Assembly (NCBI GenBank): GCA_947461015.1
Contig: CANHIR010000002.1
Coordinates: 1 to 29,566, forward strand
Reading direction: 5' to 3'
From: Bacteroidota bacterium
GTDB taxonomy: Bacteria; Bacteroidota; Bacteroidia; Chitinophagales; Chitinophagaceae
DNA: 29,566 bases
The first letter of the stretch is position 1. Each line of letters opens with the position of its first letter. The position numbers and the translations under genes are program-made. Below, piece after piece: positions 1 to 8,275 of this stretch. Under the pieces are notes generated by a model. It searched no databases and had not been told where the DNA came from. It worked only from the letters and a program-made list of their open reading frames with translations.

Positions 1-35
1 CATTACTTGAATTTTTTGGTTAAATAATTGGTTTT

Positions 36-85
36 TCCCAGTGGACACTCTTTACCAGAGCGAATCAGCCAAAACTGATTTGGGA
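36..85 (-). promoter_or_regulatory. Foldable RNA leader reading out of the left edge
   Basis: On the minus strand the transcript expected from the promoter at 89-96 can fold as a compact three-way junction. Closing stem P1 pairs 81-85 with 36-40 (5 bp). Hairpin P2 pairs 75-80 with 63-68 (6 bp, loop UUUUGG). Hairpin P3 pairs 57-60 with 48-51 (4 bp, loop GGUAA). A minus-strand ATG lies exactly at 3-1, so this may be the leader of a gene outside the window. I cannot match it to a named riboswitch or ribosomal-protein leader. The stems are short and could be chance. A plus-strand gene could instead end at the TAA at 25-27. Confidence 0.3.
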
Positions 86-88
86 GGG

Positions 89-96
89 CAAAGGTA
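89..96 (-). promoter_or_regulatory. Bacteroidota -7 promoter element
   Basis: The minus strand reads TACCTTTG followed by CCC, a perfect match to TAnnTTTG. It sits just downstream of the endonuclease stop codon and would drive transcription leftward out of the window. No clear -33 TTG is seen at the usual spacing. Confidence 0.45.
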
Positions 97-101
97 GGCA
101 A

Positions 102-1136
102 TTATTGTGGATTTTCGGCCAGTTTTAAGGTAAAAATGAGGGCTACGGGGAAATGATCACTGTATCCGGCATTAAACTGGCTTCCATTGTAGGTTCTTTT
201 GGGGTATCCGGCATACTTTCCCTCAGGCTCCACCATGTTTTGGTTCCTATAAACAATTGATTTGTAATTATTTAAGATAAAATTTCCGTCTTCAACCCCC
301 ACGCTACACCAATTGGAACTTAACAAAATTTGATCAAATAAGTTCCATGCGTCATTGTAGGCTAAGCTTCCTATTCCATTTCTATACATCTTTAAGAATG
401 GATTCACCATTTTAAGTTGAGTTAGACTCTTATTGGTAGGGTTGTCATTGAAGTCTCCCATTACCATAAATTTAGCACCTGGATCATTTTTTTGAACACT
501 ATCTATAATTCGCTTACAAATAGAGCTTGCCCAAATTCTTTTGCTAGCAGAACTTTGTTCACCGCCTCTTCGGCTTGGCCAATGATTTACTAAAATATGC
601 ACCCATTCATTTACTAAACGTCCTTTTACATATAAAATGTCCCTAGTGGCATAGTCAGTAAAATGAGTTTCGTCGGTTAAGCTAATGGGTAGATATTGAT
701 AAGGTATAAATTGTGTTGGGTTATATAGTAACGCCACATCCACCCCTCTTTGATCCTTTGAATCGAAATGAATGTATTTGTAATGGTATTTTTTGAGCAA
801 TGGACTTGTGATTAATGTATTGAGCACAATTTTGTTTTCTATTTCTGCTAAACCCAATAACGCAACTCCATTAACACTTTCTAAAACACCCAGTTTATAA
901 ATTACAGATGATAAACGTTCGGCCTTTATCTCGTAAACTAATTTGTTGTATTTTTTTTCACTATCTGGCAGGAACTCCTCGTCAATCACATTGGATTGAT
1001 TAATGGTATCATAAAAATTTTCACAGTTATAAAATCCAATCAACACTTTTTGTTGCCTAGTTTGATACTGAGCAATAGCGAAAATAGGAAGCGTTAAAAG
1101 TGTTGCGGATGCAAGGGTTTTAAAAAAGGGGGTCAT
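102..1136 (-). CDS. Secreted endonuclease/exonuclease/phosphatase family protein
   Basis: 344-residue exported protein of the EEP (DNase I-like) fold, probably hydrolysing phosphodiester or phosphomonoester bonds outside the cytoplasm. Residues 1-22 form a signal peptide ending in a typical AIAQ. The EEP motifs appear in order: NCEN at 37-40, AEIEN with the metal-binding Glu at 98, RGVDVALLY at 130-138, NHWPSR at 184-189, GDFND at 227-231 and the terminal SDHFP at 326-330 carrying the catalytic Asp-His. All expected active-site residues are present, so it should be active. It is divergent, across 104 bp, from a TonB-receptor-like gene and a DUF5689 lipoprotein gene. I know this grouping from other Bacteroidota, which supports nucleic-acid or phosphate scavenging. 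The substrate (DNA, RNA or a phosphoester) cannot be read from the sequence. Confidence 0.88.
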   Translation of the reverse strand: MTPFFKTLASATLLTLPIFAIAQYQTRQQKVLIGFYNCENFYDTINQSNVIDEEFLPDSEKKYNKLVYEIKAERLSSVIYKLGVLESVNGVALLGLAEIENKIVLNTLITSPLLKKYHYKYIHFDSKDQRGVDVALLYNPTQFIPYQYLPISLTDETHFTDYATRDILYVKGRLVNEWVHILVNHWPSRRGGEQSSASKRIWASSICKRIIDSVQKNDPGAKFMVMGDFNDNPTNKSLTQLKMVNPFLKMYRNGIGSLAYNDAWNLFDQILLSSNWCSVGVEDGNFILNNYKSIVYRNQNMVEPEGKYAGYPKRTYNGSQFNAGYSDHFPVALIFTLKLAENPQ

Positions 1137-1240
1137 ATTATTTTTAAAGCAATAATATAATTTATCATTAAAGCTGTTAAAGTATTTTCCGAAGAATTCT
1201 GCGTGTAATTAATATTCATATTTGGTATTCAATTTCATCA

Positions 1241-3685
1241 ATGATTTTTAAATCGTTTTTTACATTTTTTTGTTTACTAATTATTTCGAGCATGGGTTAC
1301 GGCCAAGTTGCAAATGAACATATTGTTCAGGAGGAGGATGCGTATACAAATGGAAATACGGATTGGATCCCTAGTATGTTAAACGCGGTTTCGAACCCCT
1401 TATACAATCTTATGATTTATAATGGACGTGTTTTTTCATGGAATCTTAGAGGTGAAAGTGGATCCGTGAAAATGGTAGATGGTATCAACTGGCATTCCAA
1501 AATTGGTCAGTGGAGTGGGGATCACTTATTTACTGGGATGAATTATATTTTTAAAAAGAATGAGGTACACTTGCATGGCACTTTCTCTAGTAGTGGATAT
1601 TTTAATACTCAAATTGCAAATGTATTGAGTACAGAAAATACGGTCCAAAAAAAGACGACAACCTTTCTTGGCAACTTTTCAAATACAAGCAACACAAGTA
1701 ATATAAAATCTATGGCAATACACTTTAATGACGCACTTGCTTTGAAAAATGTGCATTCCAATTTTGCTATTAAACTTGAAGAAGCGCCCTTGGGCATATT
1801 GCCAAATGGTTATAAAAAATTAGCAAATGTTTTTTTTAGTATAGATAAAAAACACAACGCGAATACAAGTATTGGACTTTCTTTCATTTGGAATTACTTG
1901 GATCAGGGAAGGGCGGCAACAACAACAAATGAAATGTACGCACTTAGCCAACAACGCAGCTATAGTCCAAATTGGGGGTGGTATCACAATAAACCATACT
2001 TTCCAAGTACGCGACAAACCAATGTGCCGGTAATCACATTTAGGTATTCGAAAAAATGGAGCGATCGCGCTACATTAAATGTAAGCAATGGTATTGTTTT
2101 TGGGAAAGAAACAAGGTCAAACTTAGAATGGACCAATACCGCCGATCCACGCCCTGACTATTATAAGTATATGCCTAGTTATATAGTTGATACATTATTG
2201 TCTAATCAACTTAGAGACTGGTACTTGCAACATCCGCAGCAATTGCAAATTAATTTTGATCAATTGGAGCGGGTAAATAAAGCTGCTAATGAAAAGCGTT
2301 CCTTTTATATAGTGAACCAGGAAAATAGTACTTTATTTATGATGCATGGCAGTATTCAATTTACTCATGCGTTTAAACAAAAAGTAAACTTTCAAATAGG
2401 AATTGAATATGCTTTGGACCAGATACATTTTTTCAATACAATCAAAGATTTGTTAGGGGGCAGTTTTTTCTATAACTACAATGGCTGGATGAACGACGAC
2501 ACATTGGCTTTTAGTTTTCAAAATGATATTAGTCAGCCAAATAAAAAAGTAAAACTAGGAGAAAAATGGGGCGCCAATTACACAATGCATTCTTTTCAAG
2601 CGAAGCCTTGGATGCAAGTTCAAAAGCAAGGGCCTGTTTTTGAATCAGGGTTTGCATTGGGGTATGGTATTGAGGCCATTGAAAGATTGGGCAGCAATCA
2701 AAATGGACTATATCCCAACAGTAAGGGGAAAAGTGGACTTCAATATTTTACTACAGCTGATATGAAAGCGCAGTTGATGTATAAATATAGTGGCAGGATT
2801 TACCTTAGATCCATCCTTTATGCAAAATGGTTGGCGCCGAGATATCAAAGTATTTTTATAGATCCAGCAATTAATTCCTATTCAACTCCTTATGCATTGC
2901 AAGAAAGCAATTACGGAGCCGATTTGAGTATTTTTTACAGAGCGCCTAGTTTTAAAACAACCCTTAGTCTTTACCAAAAATTCGCGTTCAATGAAACTGA
3001 AAATAAAATGTTTTACCATGATGCATATGCCCGGTTTGTTTATGGCGTGGTTGGTCAAATGAATAGTATAAACAATGGCGTTGAATTGGTTATTGAAAAC
3101 AACTTGCTAAAAAGTTTAAAAATGAATTATGCGGCTACCTTTTCAAACAATATTTTCTTAAACAATCCAGCTTATCAATACCTGGATGTAAATAATTTAC
3201 AAATGAAAGAGTCGGGGGTTTTACTAATAAAAAATTTGCAAAAAAGCAATGGGCCGAAACTTGTAAACGCCATTTCATTTATTTACCAACCATTTTACGG
3301 ATTCACATTAGGATTAACCACTTTGTATGCACAAGAAAGACCTGTATCAATGAATTTTTTTCGCAGAAGCGAGTGGGTGAAAAATAAATTAGACCCCATT
3401 ACTTGGAGTCAAATTCAAAATATCACAATACTTCAGGATCAATTCGTTGTCAATGCTTTTGTTTCAAAATATTTTCAAACAAAGCCTTCGAAATATTCCC
3501 AAAAAATATATCGGTGGAGTATGAGCGCAAGTGCAAGAAATATATTAAATACTAGTATTCCCATAATCGCTTATGAACAAACCCGATTTGATTATTTGCG
3601 GTTTAAGAAAGAGAAGTTTGCTATGAAATATTTAATGGATGCAGGTGCAAGTTTCTCCATCCGCATTCAATTACAAATTCAATAA
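1241..3685 (+). CDS. TonB-dependent-receptor-like outer-membrane protein, short N-terminus
   Basis: 814-residue outer-membrane beta-barrel. Residues 1-22 are a signal peptide (cleavage near YGQ). Residues of about 30-110 resemble a reduced plug: IPSMLNAVSNPLYN, then SWNLRGESGSVKMVDGINW, matching the NGVPxN-type turn of Bacteroidota receptors. The rest alternates aromatic and polar residues as in barrel strands, with the marker TADPRPDYYKYMPSY near 300-314. The N-terminal carboxypeptidase-regulatory-like domain and a TonB box, usual in Bacteroidota receptors, are not visible. The C-terminus ends in IQLQIQ rather than an aromatic residue. The DUF5689 gene starts 6 bp downstream, so they are surely co-transcribed. 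The cargo is unknown; the neighbouring secreted nuclease suggests a nucleotide, oligonucleotide or phosphate compound. Dependence on TonB is family inference only. Confidence 0.75.
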   Translation: MIFKSFFTFFCLLIISSMGYGQVANEHIVQEEDAYTNGNTDWIPSMLNAVSNPLYNLMIYNGRVFSWNLRGESGSVKMVDGINWHSKIGQWSGDHLFTGMNYIFKKNEVHLHGTFSSSGYFNTQIANVLSTENTVQKKTTTFLGNFSNTSNTSNIKSMAIHFNDALALKNVHSNFAIKLEEAPLGILPNGYKKLANVFFSIDKKHNANTSIGLSFIWNYLDQGRAATTTNEMYALSQQRSYSPNWGWYHNKPYFPSTRQTNVPVITFRYSKKWSDRATLNVSNGIVFGKETRSNLEWTNTADPRPDYYKYMPSYIVDTLLSNQLRDWYLQHPQQLQINFDQLERVNKAANEKRSFYIVNQENSTLFMMHGSIQFTHAFKQKVNFQIGIEYALDQIHFFNTIKDLLGGSFFYNYNGWMNDDTLAFSFQNDISQPNKKVKLGEKWGANYTMHSFQAKPWMQVQKQGPVFESGFALGYGIEAIERLGSNQNGLYPNSKGKSGLQYFTTADMKAQLMYKYSGRIYLRSILYAKWLAPRYQSIFIDPAINSYSTPYALQESNYGADLSIFYRAPSFKTTLSLYQKFAFNETENKMFYHDAYARFVYGVVGQMNSINNGVELVIENNLLKSLKMNYAATFSNNIFLNNPAYQYLDVNNLQMKESGVLLIKNLQKSNGPKLVNAISFIYQPFYGFTLGLTTLYAQERPVSMNFFRRSEWVKNKLDPITWSQIQNITILQDQFVVNAFVSKYFQTKPSKYSQKIYRWSMSASARNILNTSIPIIAYEQTRFDYLRFKKEKFAMKYLMDAGASFSIRIQLQIQ

Positions 3686-3691
3686 AAAATC

Positions 3692-4552
3692 ATGAAAAAC
3701 AAAACCTGGATGCTGGGCTTGATATCTTTTACAATGTTTTATTTACTGCTTACGCCTGCCTGTTTTAAAAAATCGGCAAATGCGGCTATCAATAATCATT
3801 TTGGCGACTCAATTACGACCATTAAAACCTTTCGTAAAATGCATAGTTTGGGTATGACAGAATTAATAGGTCAACCTATATACATACAAGGCATTGTGGT
3901 GGCCAATGACGAGCATGACAATGTATATAAGTCCCTATTTATTCAAGACAAGACCGGTGGTATTGTTTTGGTATTGGATGGGCAGTCTTTGTACCAAACT
4001 TATCCAATTGGTAGCCTGCTGAAAATAAATACCCAAAATCTTTTTCTAACCGACTACAGACACATGATACAGTTGGTTGCTTCTGTGGATTCATCTAGTG
4101 GCAGTTTAGTTACCTCAGGTATTCCCACACCTTTATTTTCAAAATTCATACAAGTGGTGTCTGAAAATGAGCCTGTCAATCCGTTGATGGTTAGCTTTAA
4201 AAATTTAACGGATACTTTACAAGGAAGACTCATTCAAATTAGTAGCGTAGAATTTAGTGCAGCAGATACGGGTCAGACTTATGCCGATAAAAAAAACAAA
4301 TTGGGCTTAAGTAGGAGTTTGAAATTTTGTACGGGTGGCACAATATATATGAGGACAAGTGGATATGCCGATTTTGCAGGTGTTAAAACTCCTCCAGGAA
4401 ACGGAATTGTCATTGGGGTTTATTCGGTGTACAATAATGAAAAGCAAATTATCCTAAGAGATACAAATGACATTTTGTTAACGGCAAAAAGATGTACAGG
4501 TGCTGCTTGGCTGCAAAATTTACCACAAACGGCTCAGAAATCTCCCAATTAG
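3692..4552 (+). CDS. DUF5689 domain lipoprotein (OB-fold-like)
   Basis: 286-residue probable lipoprotein. A hydrophobic segment at 7-20 precedes TPAC, with Cys24 as a non-canonical lipid-attachment site. The body matches the DUF5689 pattern of Bacteroidota. An OB-fold-like stretch at about 44-133 reads through IYIQGIVVANDE, SLFIQDKTGGIVLVLDG and YPIGSLLKI. A second related segment at about 174-265 contains GRLIQISSVEF and GIVIGVYSVYNNEKQIILRDTND. This arrangement resembles the OB-fold domains that accompany secreted nucleases, which would fit nucleic-acid binding at the cell surface. It is the second gene of the receptor operon, 6 bp behind it, and the divergent neighbour is a secreted EEP enzyme. 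The molecular function is unproven. The family call is fairly secure; the nucleic-acid role is inference. Confidence 0.7.
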   Translation: MKNKTWMLGLISFTMFYLLLTPACFKKSANAAINNHFGDSITTIKTFRKMHSLGMTELIGQPIYIQGIVVANDEHDNVYKSLFIQDKTGGIVLVLDGQSLYQTYPIGSLLKINTQNLFLTDYRHMIQLVASVDSSSGSLVTSGIPTPLFSKFIQVVSENEPVNPLMVSFKNLTDTLQGRLIQISSVEFSAADTGQTYADKKNKLGLSRSLKFCTGGTIYMRTSGYADFAGVKTPPGNGIVIGVYSVYNNEKQIILRDTNDILLTAKRCTGAAWLQNLPQTAQKSPN

Positions 4553-4560
4553 TTGTCAGC

Positions 4561-4589
4561 TTGTCAGTAAGCGTGCTTTGGTACCTTTA
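4561..4589 (+). promoter_or_regulatory. htpG promoter
   Basis: TTG at 4561-4563 is followed after 18 bp by TACCTTTA at 4582-4589, one mismatch from TAnnTTTG. Transcription would start about 25 nt before the htpG ATG. The TTG lies in the second copy of a direct repeat, TTGTCAG, at 4553-4559 and 4561-4567. Confidence 0.5.
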
Positions 4590-4618
4590 TTGCTATAATA
4601 ACATCAAATAGAATAATT

Positions 4619-6499
4619 ATGCAAAAAGGACAAATACGCGTTCAAACGGAGAACATTTTCCCAATTATTAAAAAGTTCCTATACAGTGATCACGAGATTT
4701 TTTTACGTGAATTAGTGAGCAATGCTGTGGATGCTGCGCAGAAATTAAAAACCTTACATGGTAAAGGGGAAGCCAAAGGGGAACTTGGTGACTTAAGGGT
4801 CGAAGTTGTTTTAGATGCCAAAGAAAAAACCATCTCAATCATTGATAATGGAGTGGGGATGTCTGGCGAAGAGGTTGATAAATATATAAACCAAGTAGCT
4901 TTTAGTGGTGCTGAAGAATTTGTAAACAAGTACAAGGATGCGAGCATCATTGGTCATTTTGGTTTAGGTTTTTACAGCTCCTTTATGGTGAGCAGTAAGG
5001 TGGATATTTATAGCAAAAGTCATACAGGTACGCCAGGTGTTTTCTGGAGTTGTGACGGAAGTACAGAATATGAATTGTATGAAGTGGATTATAGCAACAG
5101 AGGAACAAAAATTGTTTTACATATTAATGAGGAAAGTGCTGAATTTTTAGATGCACAAAGAGTGAAAGGAATTTTAGAAAGATTCTGTAAATTTTTACCT
5201 GTAGCCATTTATTTCACAGACGCAAATGCAGCAAAACTAGATGCAAAAGAAACTGATGATGCGGGTGCTGTTTCGGATGCGATGGTTGAAAAGCCAATTA
5301 ACAATACCAATCCTTTATGGGTGCGTAAACCTTCGGAATTGACAAAGGAGGATTATGAAAATTTCTATAAAGAGTTATATCCTTTTGGTGAAAAACCATT
5401 GTTCTGGATTCATTTAAATGTGGATTATCCATTTAATTTAACCGGTATTTTATATTTCCCTAAAATCAAACAAAGCTTTGAAATACAAAAGGACAAAATT
5501 CAATTGTACTGCAATCAGGTTTTTGTAACTGATGAAGTTAAAGATATTGTACCTGAGTTTTTAATGCTATTGCATGGGGTAATTGACAGTCCGGATATTC
5601 CTTTAAACGTGAGCCGAAGTTATTTACAAGGCGACCCGAATGTGAAAAAAATAAATGCGCACATCACTAAAAAAGTAGCAGACAAATTAGAAGAAATTTT
5701 CAACAACGATCGTAAGTCATTTGAAGATAAATGGGAGAGCTTAGGATTGTTTGTAAAATATGGAATGATCACTGACGATAAATTTTTAGAAAAGGGAAAT
5801 AAGTTTTTGATTTTAGAAGATGCTGCTGAAAAAGGCAAATTTTATACAATAGATGAATACAAAACAACAACAGAGGCCATTCAAAAAAACAAGGACGGCA
5901 AACATGTTTTATTATACACCACGAATCCGGTCCAACAAGATGCTTTCATTCAAGCTGCGGTGGGTAAAGGGTACAAGGTAGTTAAATTAGAAACCATGGT
6001 GGACGCTGCTTTCATTAACAATGTTGAAATGAAATGGGAAGGTGTGCAGTTTGTGCGCGTAGATGCCGATGTGGTGGATAATTTAATTGATAAGCAAGAA
6101 AATGTAGCTTCAATATTAAGCATAGAAGAAGTTGAGCAAGCTAAAAAATTATTTGAATTTCAAGTACCTGAAATTACATTAACAGTGGAGGTGAAAGGAT
6201 TGAGCAAAGACGCTGCTCCTGTAATTGCTACCCGTCCCGAATTTATGCGTCGTATGAAAGATATGGCCAGCATGGGCGGCGGAGGCATGACTGCATTTTA
6301 TGCACAAATGCCCGACGAAGTTAATTTGACAATAAATGGAAATCATCCTATTTATCAAGCATTGTTAAAAGAACCCGATGCCGATAAGCAACAAAAGCAA
6401 GCACGTAATTTAGCAGATCTTGCATTATTGTCTCAAGGATTATTAAATGGGGCGGAGCTTACCAATTTTATTAATAGGAGTGTGGACTTGTTAAAATAA
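4619..6499 (+). CDS. htpG: Molecular chaperone HtpG (Hsp90)
   Basis: 626-residue cytoplasmic Hsp90, an ATP-dependent homodimeric chaperone; E. coli HtpG has 624 residues. The GHKL ATPase domain shows ELVSNAVDA at 31-39 (catalytic Glu31, Mg-binding Asn35), DNGVGMS at 76-82 and the lid region GHFGLGFYSSFMV at 112-124. The middle domain carries NVSRSYLQ with the Arg expected to contact the ATP phosphate. A Met/Gly-rich stretch (MASMGGGGM) precedes the C-terminal dimerisation domain. There is no organelle-type extension and no charged linker, as is normal for bacteria. It is transcribed alone from a TACCTTTA promoter and closed by a strong intrinsic terminator. I saw no CIRCE-like heat-shock operator in the 66-bp upstream gap. 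Confidence 0.97.
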   Translation: MQKGQIRVQTENIFPIIKKFLYSDHEIFLRELVSNAVDAAQKLKTLHGKGEAKGELGDLRVEVVLDAKEKTISIIDNGVGMSGEEVDKYINQVAFSGAEEFVNKYKDASIIGHFGLGFYSSFMVSSKVDIYSKSHTGTPGVFWSCDGSTEYELYEVDYSNRGTKIVLHINEESAEFLDAQRVKGILERFCKFLPVAIYFTDANAAKLDAKETDDAGAVSDAMVEKPINNTNPLWVRKPSELTKEDYENFYKELYPFGEKPLFWIHLNVDYPFNLTGILYFPKIKQSFEIQKDKIQLYCNQVFVTDEVKDIVPEFLMLLHGVIDSPDIPLNVSRSYLQGDPNVKKINAHITKKVADKLEEIFNNDRKSFEDKWESLGLFVKYGMITDDKFLEKGNKFLILEDAAEKGKFYTIDEYKTTTEAIQKNKDGKHVLLYTTNPVQQDAFIQAAVGKGYKVVKLETMVDAAFINNVEMKWEGVQFVRVDADVVDNLIDKQENVASILSIEEVEQAKKLFEFQVPEITLTVEVKGLSKDAAPVIATRPEFMRRMKDMASMGGGGMTAFYAQMPDEVNLTINGNHPIYQALLKEPDADKQQKQARNLADLALLSQGLLNGAELTNFINRSVDLLK

Positions 6500-6551
6500 A
6501 AGTAGTTTTAAATAGTCTTTAATTAATGATACTTGACTTTGAATAAGTCAC

Positions 6552-6579
6552 AAGTGGTCCCGTTGGGGCCACTTTTTTT
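6552..6579 (+). terminator. Rho-independent terminator of htpG
   Basis: A 10-bp stem (6552-6561 with 6565-6574, one G-U pair) closes a GTT loop and is followed by seven T at 6573-6579. A second hairpin, TGACTT/AAGTCA (6534-6539 with 6545-6550), lies just upstream. The T tract overlaps the stop codon of the convergent recJ gene. There is no T tract for the minus strand, so it is unidirectional. Confidence 0.85.
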
Positions 6580-8275
6580 ATGCGCTGGCTCTAAGGTCTA
6601 ACACTTGTATTTGAACGCTTTGGGTTCCTTGCCATTCATTCAATTGTAATTGAAATACAAGATCAAAGGGTTTTCCGGACTTTACTATTTTTAGCAGCTC
6701 TGGCATATTGTAACCAATGCCTCGGACATTGGTTTTACCTTGTGTAACGTTAAAACTAATATGTTGCTCTTTTACCAATTTTGTATAACCCGTATCATAC
6801 ACATTTTTTGCAATAAATAAAGGGCGCATATTTTCAGGCCCAAAAGGTTCCATTTGTGAGATGATATTATAAAATTGTATTCCTATATCATCTATTGATA
6901 GCTCGGCATTGATTATAATTTCAGGCGTTAGTTGATCTGCGGTGATACGGGATGCAACTGCTTGTTCAAATGCAATTTTAAATCCTTCTAATGCGCCTAC
7001 TTCCATAGTCATTCCCGCTGCTGCAAAGTGACCGCCATATCCAATTAAATGGGTTCGACACGCATGCAAGGCCTCATATAAATTAAATCCATTTACACTT
7101 CTTGCGCTTCCTGCAATCACATCTCCACTTTGTGTAAGTACAATGGTTGGCTTATAGTGTTTTTCAATTAATCTGCTTGCTACAATCCCAACAACACCTT
7201 TGTGCCAATGTGATTGAAATACCACGGATGATTTTTTGGTTTGATGGAATGGATCTGCTTCAATAAGTGCTAAAGCTTCTTCTGTAATGGTTGTATCTGC
7301 TTCACGACGATCCAAATTATCTTGTTGTAGCACCGATCCAAATGCCAATGCTTTATCATAATCCTGCTCTATAAATAAATGAACCGCTTTTTTAGCATCA
7401 TCCATTCTGCCAGCTGCATTAATACGCGGTGCCACTGCAAACACTAAATTGGAAATACGCATAGGGCCAGTTTGTTTAGCCAATTCCATCAAAGCTTTTA
7501 ATCCAGGTGATGGGTTGTCATTCACTTTTTGAACGCCAAAAAATGCCAATGTTCTATTTTCGTCCGTAATGGGAACAATATCAGCTGCAATTGCGGTGGC
7601 TACTAAGTCCAAATATTGCAAATAGGATGCTGCCGGCAAGTTATATGTTTGCGCCAGTGCAGTAATTAATTTAAAAACCACACCGCAACCACATAATTCT
7701 TTATATGGATATTTGCAATCCACTTGTTTAGCATTTAAAATAGCAATAGCAGGGGGTAAAACTTCATCTGGCAAATGGTGGTCGCAAATAATAAAGTCCA
7801 TACCCAATTCCTTTGCATAAGAAATAAGGTCGGTTGATTTAATTCCACAGTCTACTGAAATGATTAAATCAAAATTATTTTTTTTTGCAAAGTCAATGCC
7901 AATTTTCGAAATGCCATATCCTTCCTTGTATCTATGAGGAATATAGTAATCAATTTTTGGAGAAAGTTGTTTTAGAAACTGATATAAGGTAGCTACCGAA
8001 GTGGTGCCATCTACATCATAGTCACCAAAGACTAATATTTTTTGATTTCCATTTATGGCTTGCTCAATCCTTTCTACAGCCTTGCGCATATCTTTCATTA
8101 ACCATGGATCGTGCAAGTGATCAAGACTCGGTCTAAAAAATTGTTTTGCTGCCTCAAAGTCAGTAATGCCTCTTTGTACTAATAGTTCACAAAGGATAGG
8201 ATGAATTTTTAATGCTTCTTGTAAAGAATGCACTATTGCTGATTCAGCTGATATGAGGTTCCATCTTTTTTCCAT
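6578..8275 (-). CDS. recJ: Single-stranded-DNA-specific exonuclease RecJ
   Basis: 565-residue 5'-3' ssDNA exonuclease of the DHH phosphoesterase superfamily, acting in recombinational and mismatch repair. Metal-binding motifs are intact: GDYDVDGTTS at 84-93 (Asp85, Asp87, Asp89), VDCG with Asp142, CDHHLPDE with Asp165-His166-His167, and LCGCGVVFKL near 194-203. The DHHA1 domain follows, with a GYGGHFAAAGM motif, then a C-terminal OB region. The length is normal for the family. It is the last gene of a three-gene operon. Its ATG shares one base with the polyprenyl synthase stop (TAATG), suggesting translational coupling. No dedicated terminator is visible for it; transcription faces htpG. Confidence 0.96.
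   Translation of the reverse strand: MEKRWNLISAESAIVHSLQEALKIHPILCELLVQRGITDFEAAKQFFRPSLDHLHDPWLMKDMRKAVERIEQAINGNQKILVFGDYDVDGTTSVATLYQFLKQLSPKIDYYIPHRYKEGYGISKIGIDFAKKNNFDLIISVDCGIKSTDLISYAKELGMDFIICDHHLPDEVLPPAIAILNAKQVDCKYPYKELCGCGVVFKLITALAQTYNLPAASYLQYLDLVATAIAADIVPITDENRTLAFFGVQKVNDNPSPGLKALMELAKQTGPMRISNLVFAVAPRINAAGRMDDAKKAVHLFIEQDYDKALAFGSVLQQDNLDRREADTTITEEALALIEADPFHQTKKSSVVFQSHWHKGVVGIVASRLIEKHYKPTIVLTQSGDVIAGSARSVNGFNLYEALHACRTHLIGYGGHFAAAGMTMEVGALEGFKIAFEQAVASRITADQLTPEIIINAELSIDDIGIQFYNIISQMEPFGPENMRPLFIAKNVYDTGYTKLVKEQHISFNVTQGKTNVRGIGYNMPELLKIVKSGKPFDLVFQLQLNEWQGTQSVQIQVLDLRASA

Noticed and set aside
1..27. Plus-strand frame ending HYLNFLVK then TAA, as the end of a gene entering from the left
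   Set aside because: Only eight codons are visible and the minus-strand promoter evidence points the other way; neither can be decided from the window.
46..80. Plus-strand stretch resembling part of 4.5S/SRP RNA (CTCTTTACCAG ... CAGCC)
   Set aside because: The diagnostic GGAAG tetraloop region and the long flanking helix are absent, and the stretch is far too short.
1217..1224. CATATTTG as a promoter for the receptor operon
   Set aside because: The first position mismatches TAnnTTTG and no -33 TTG is present; the real promoter in 1137-1240 could not be placed with confidence.
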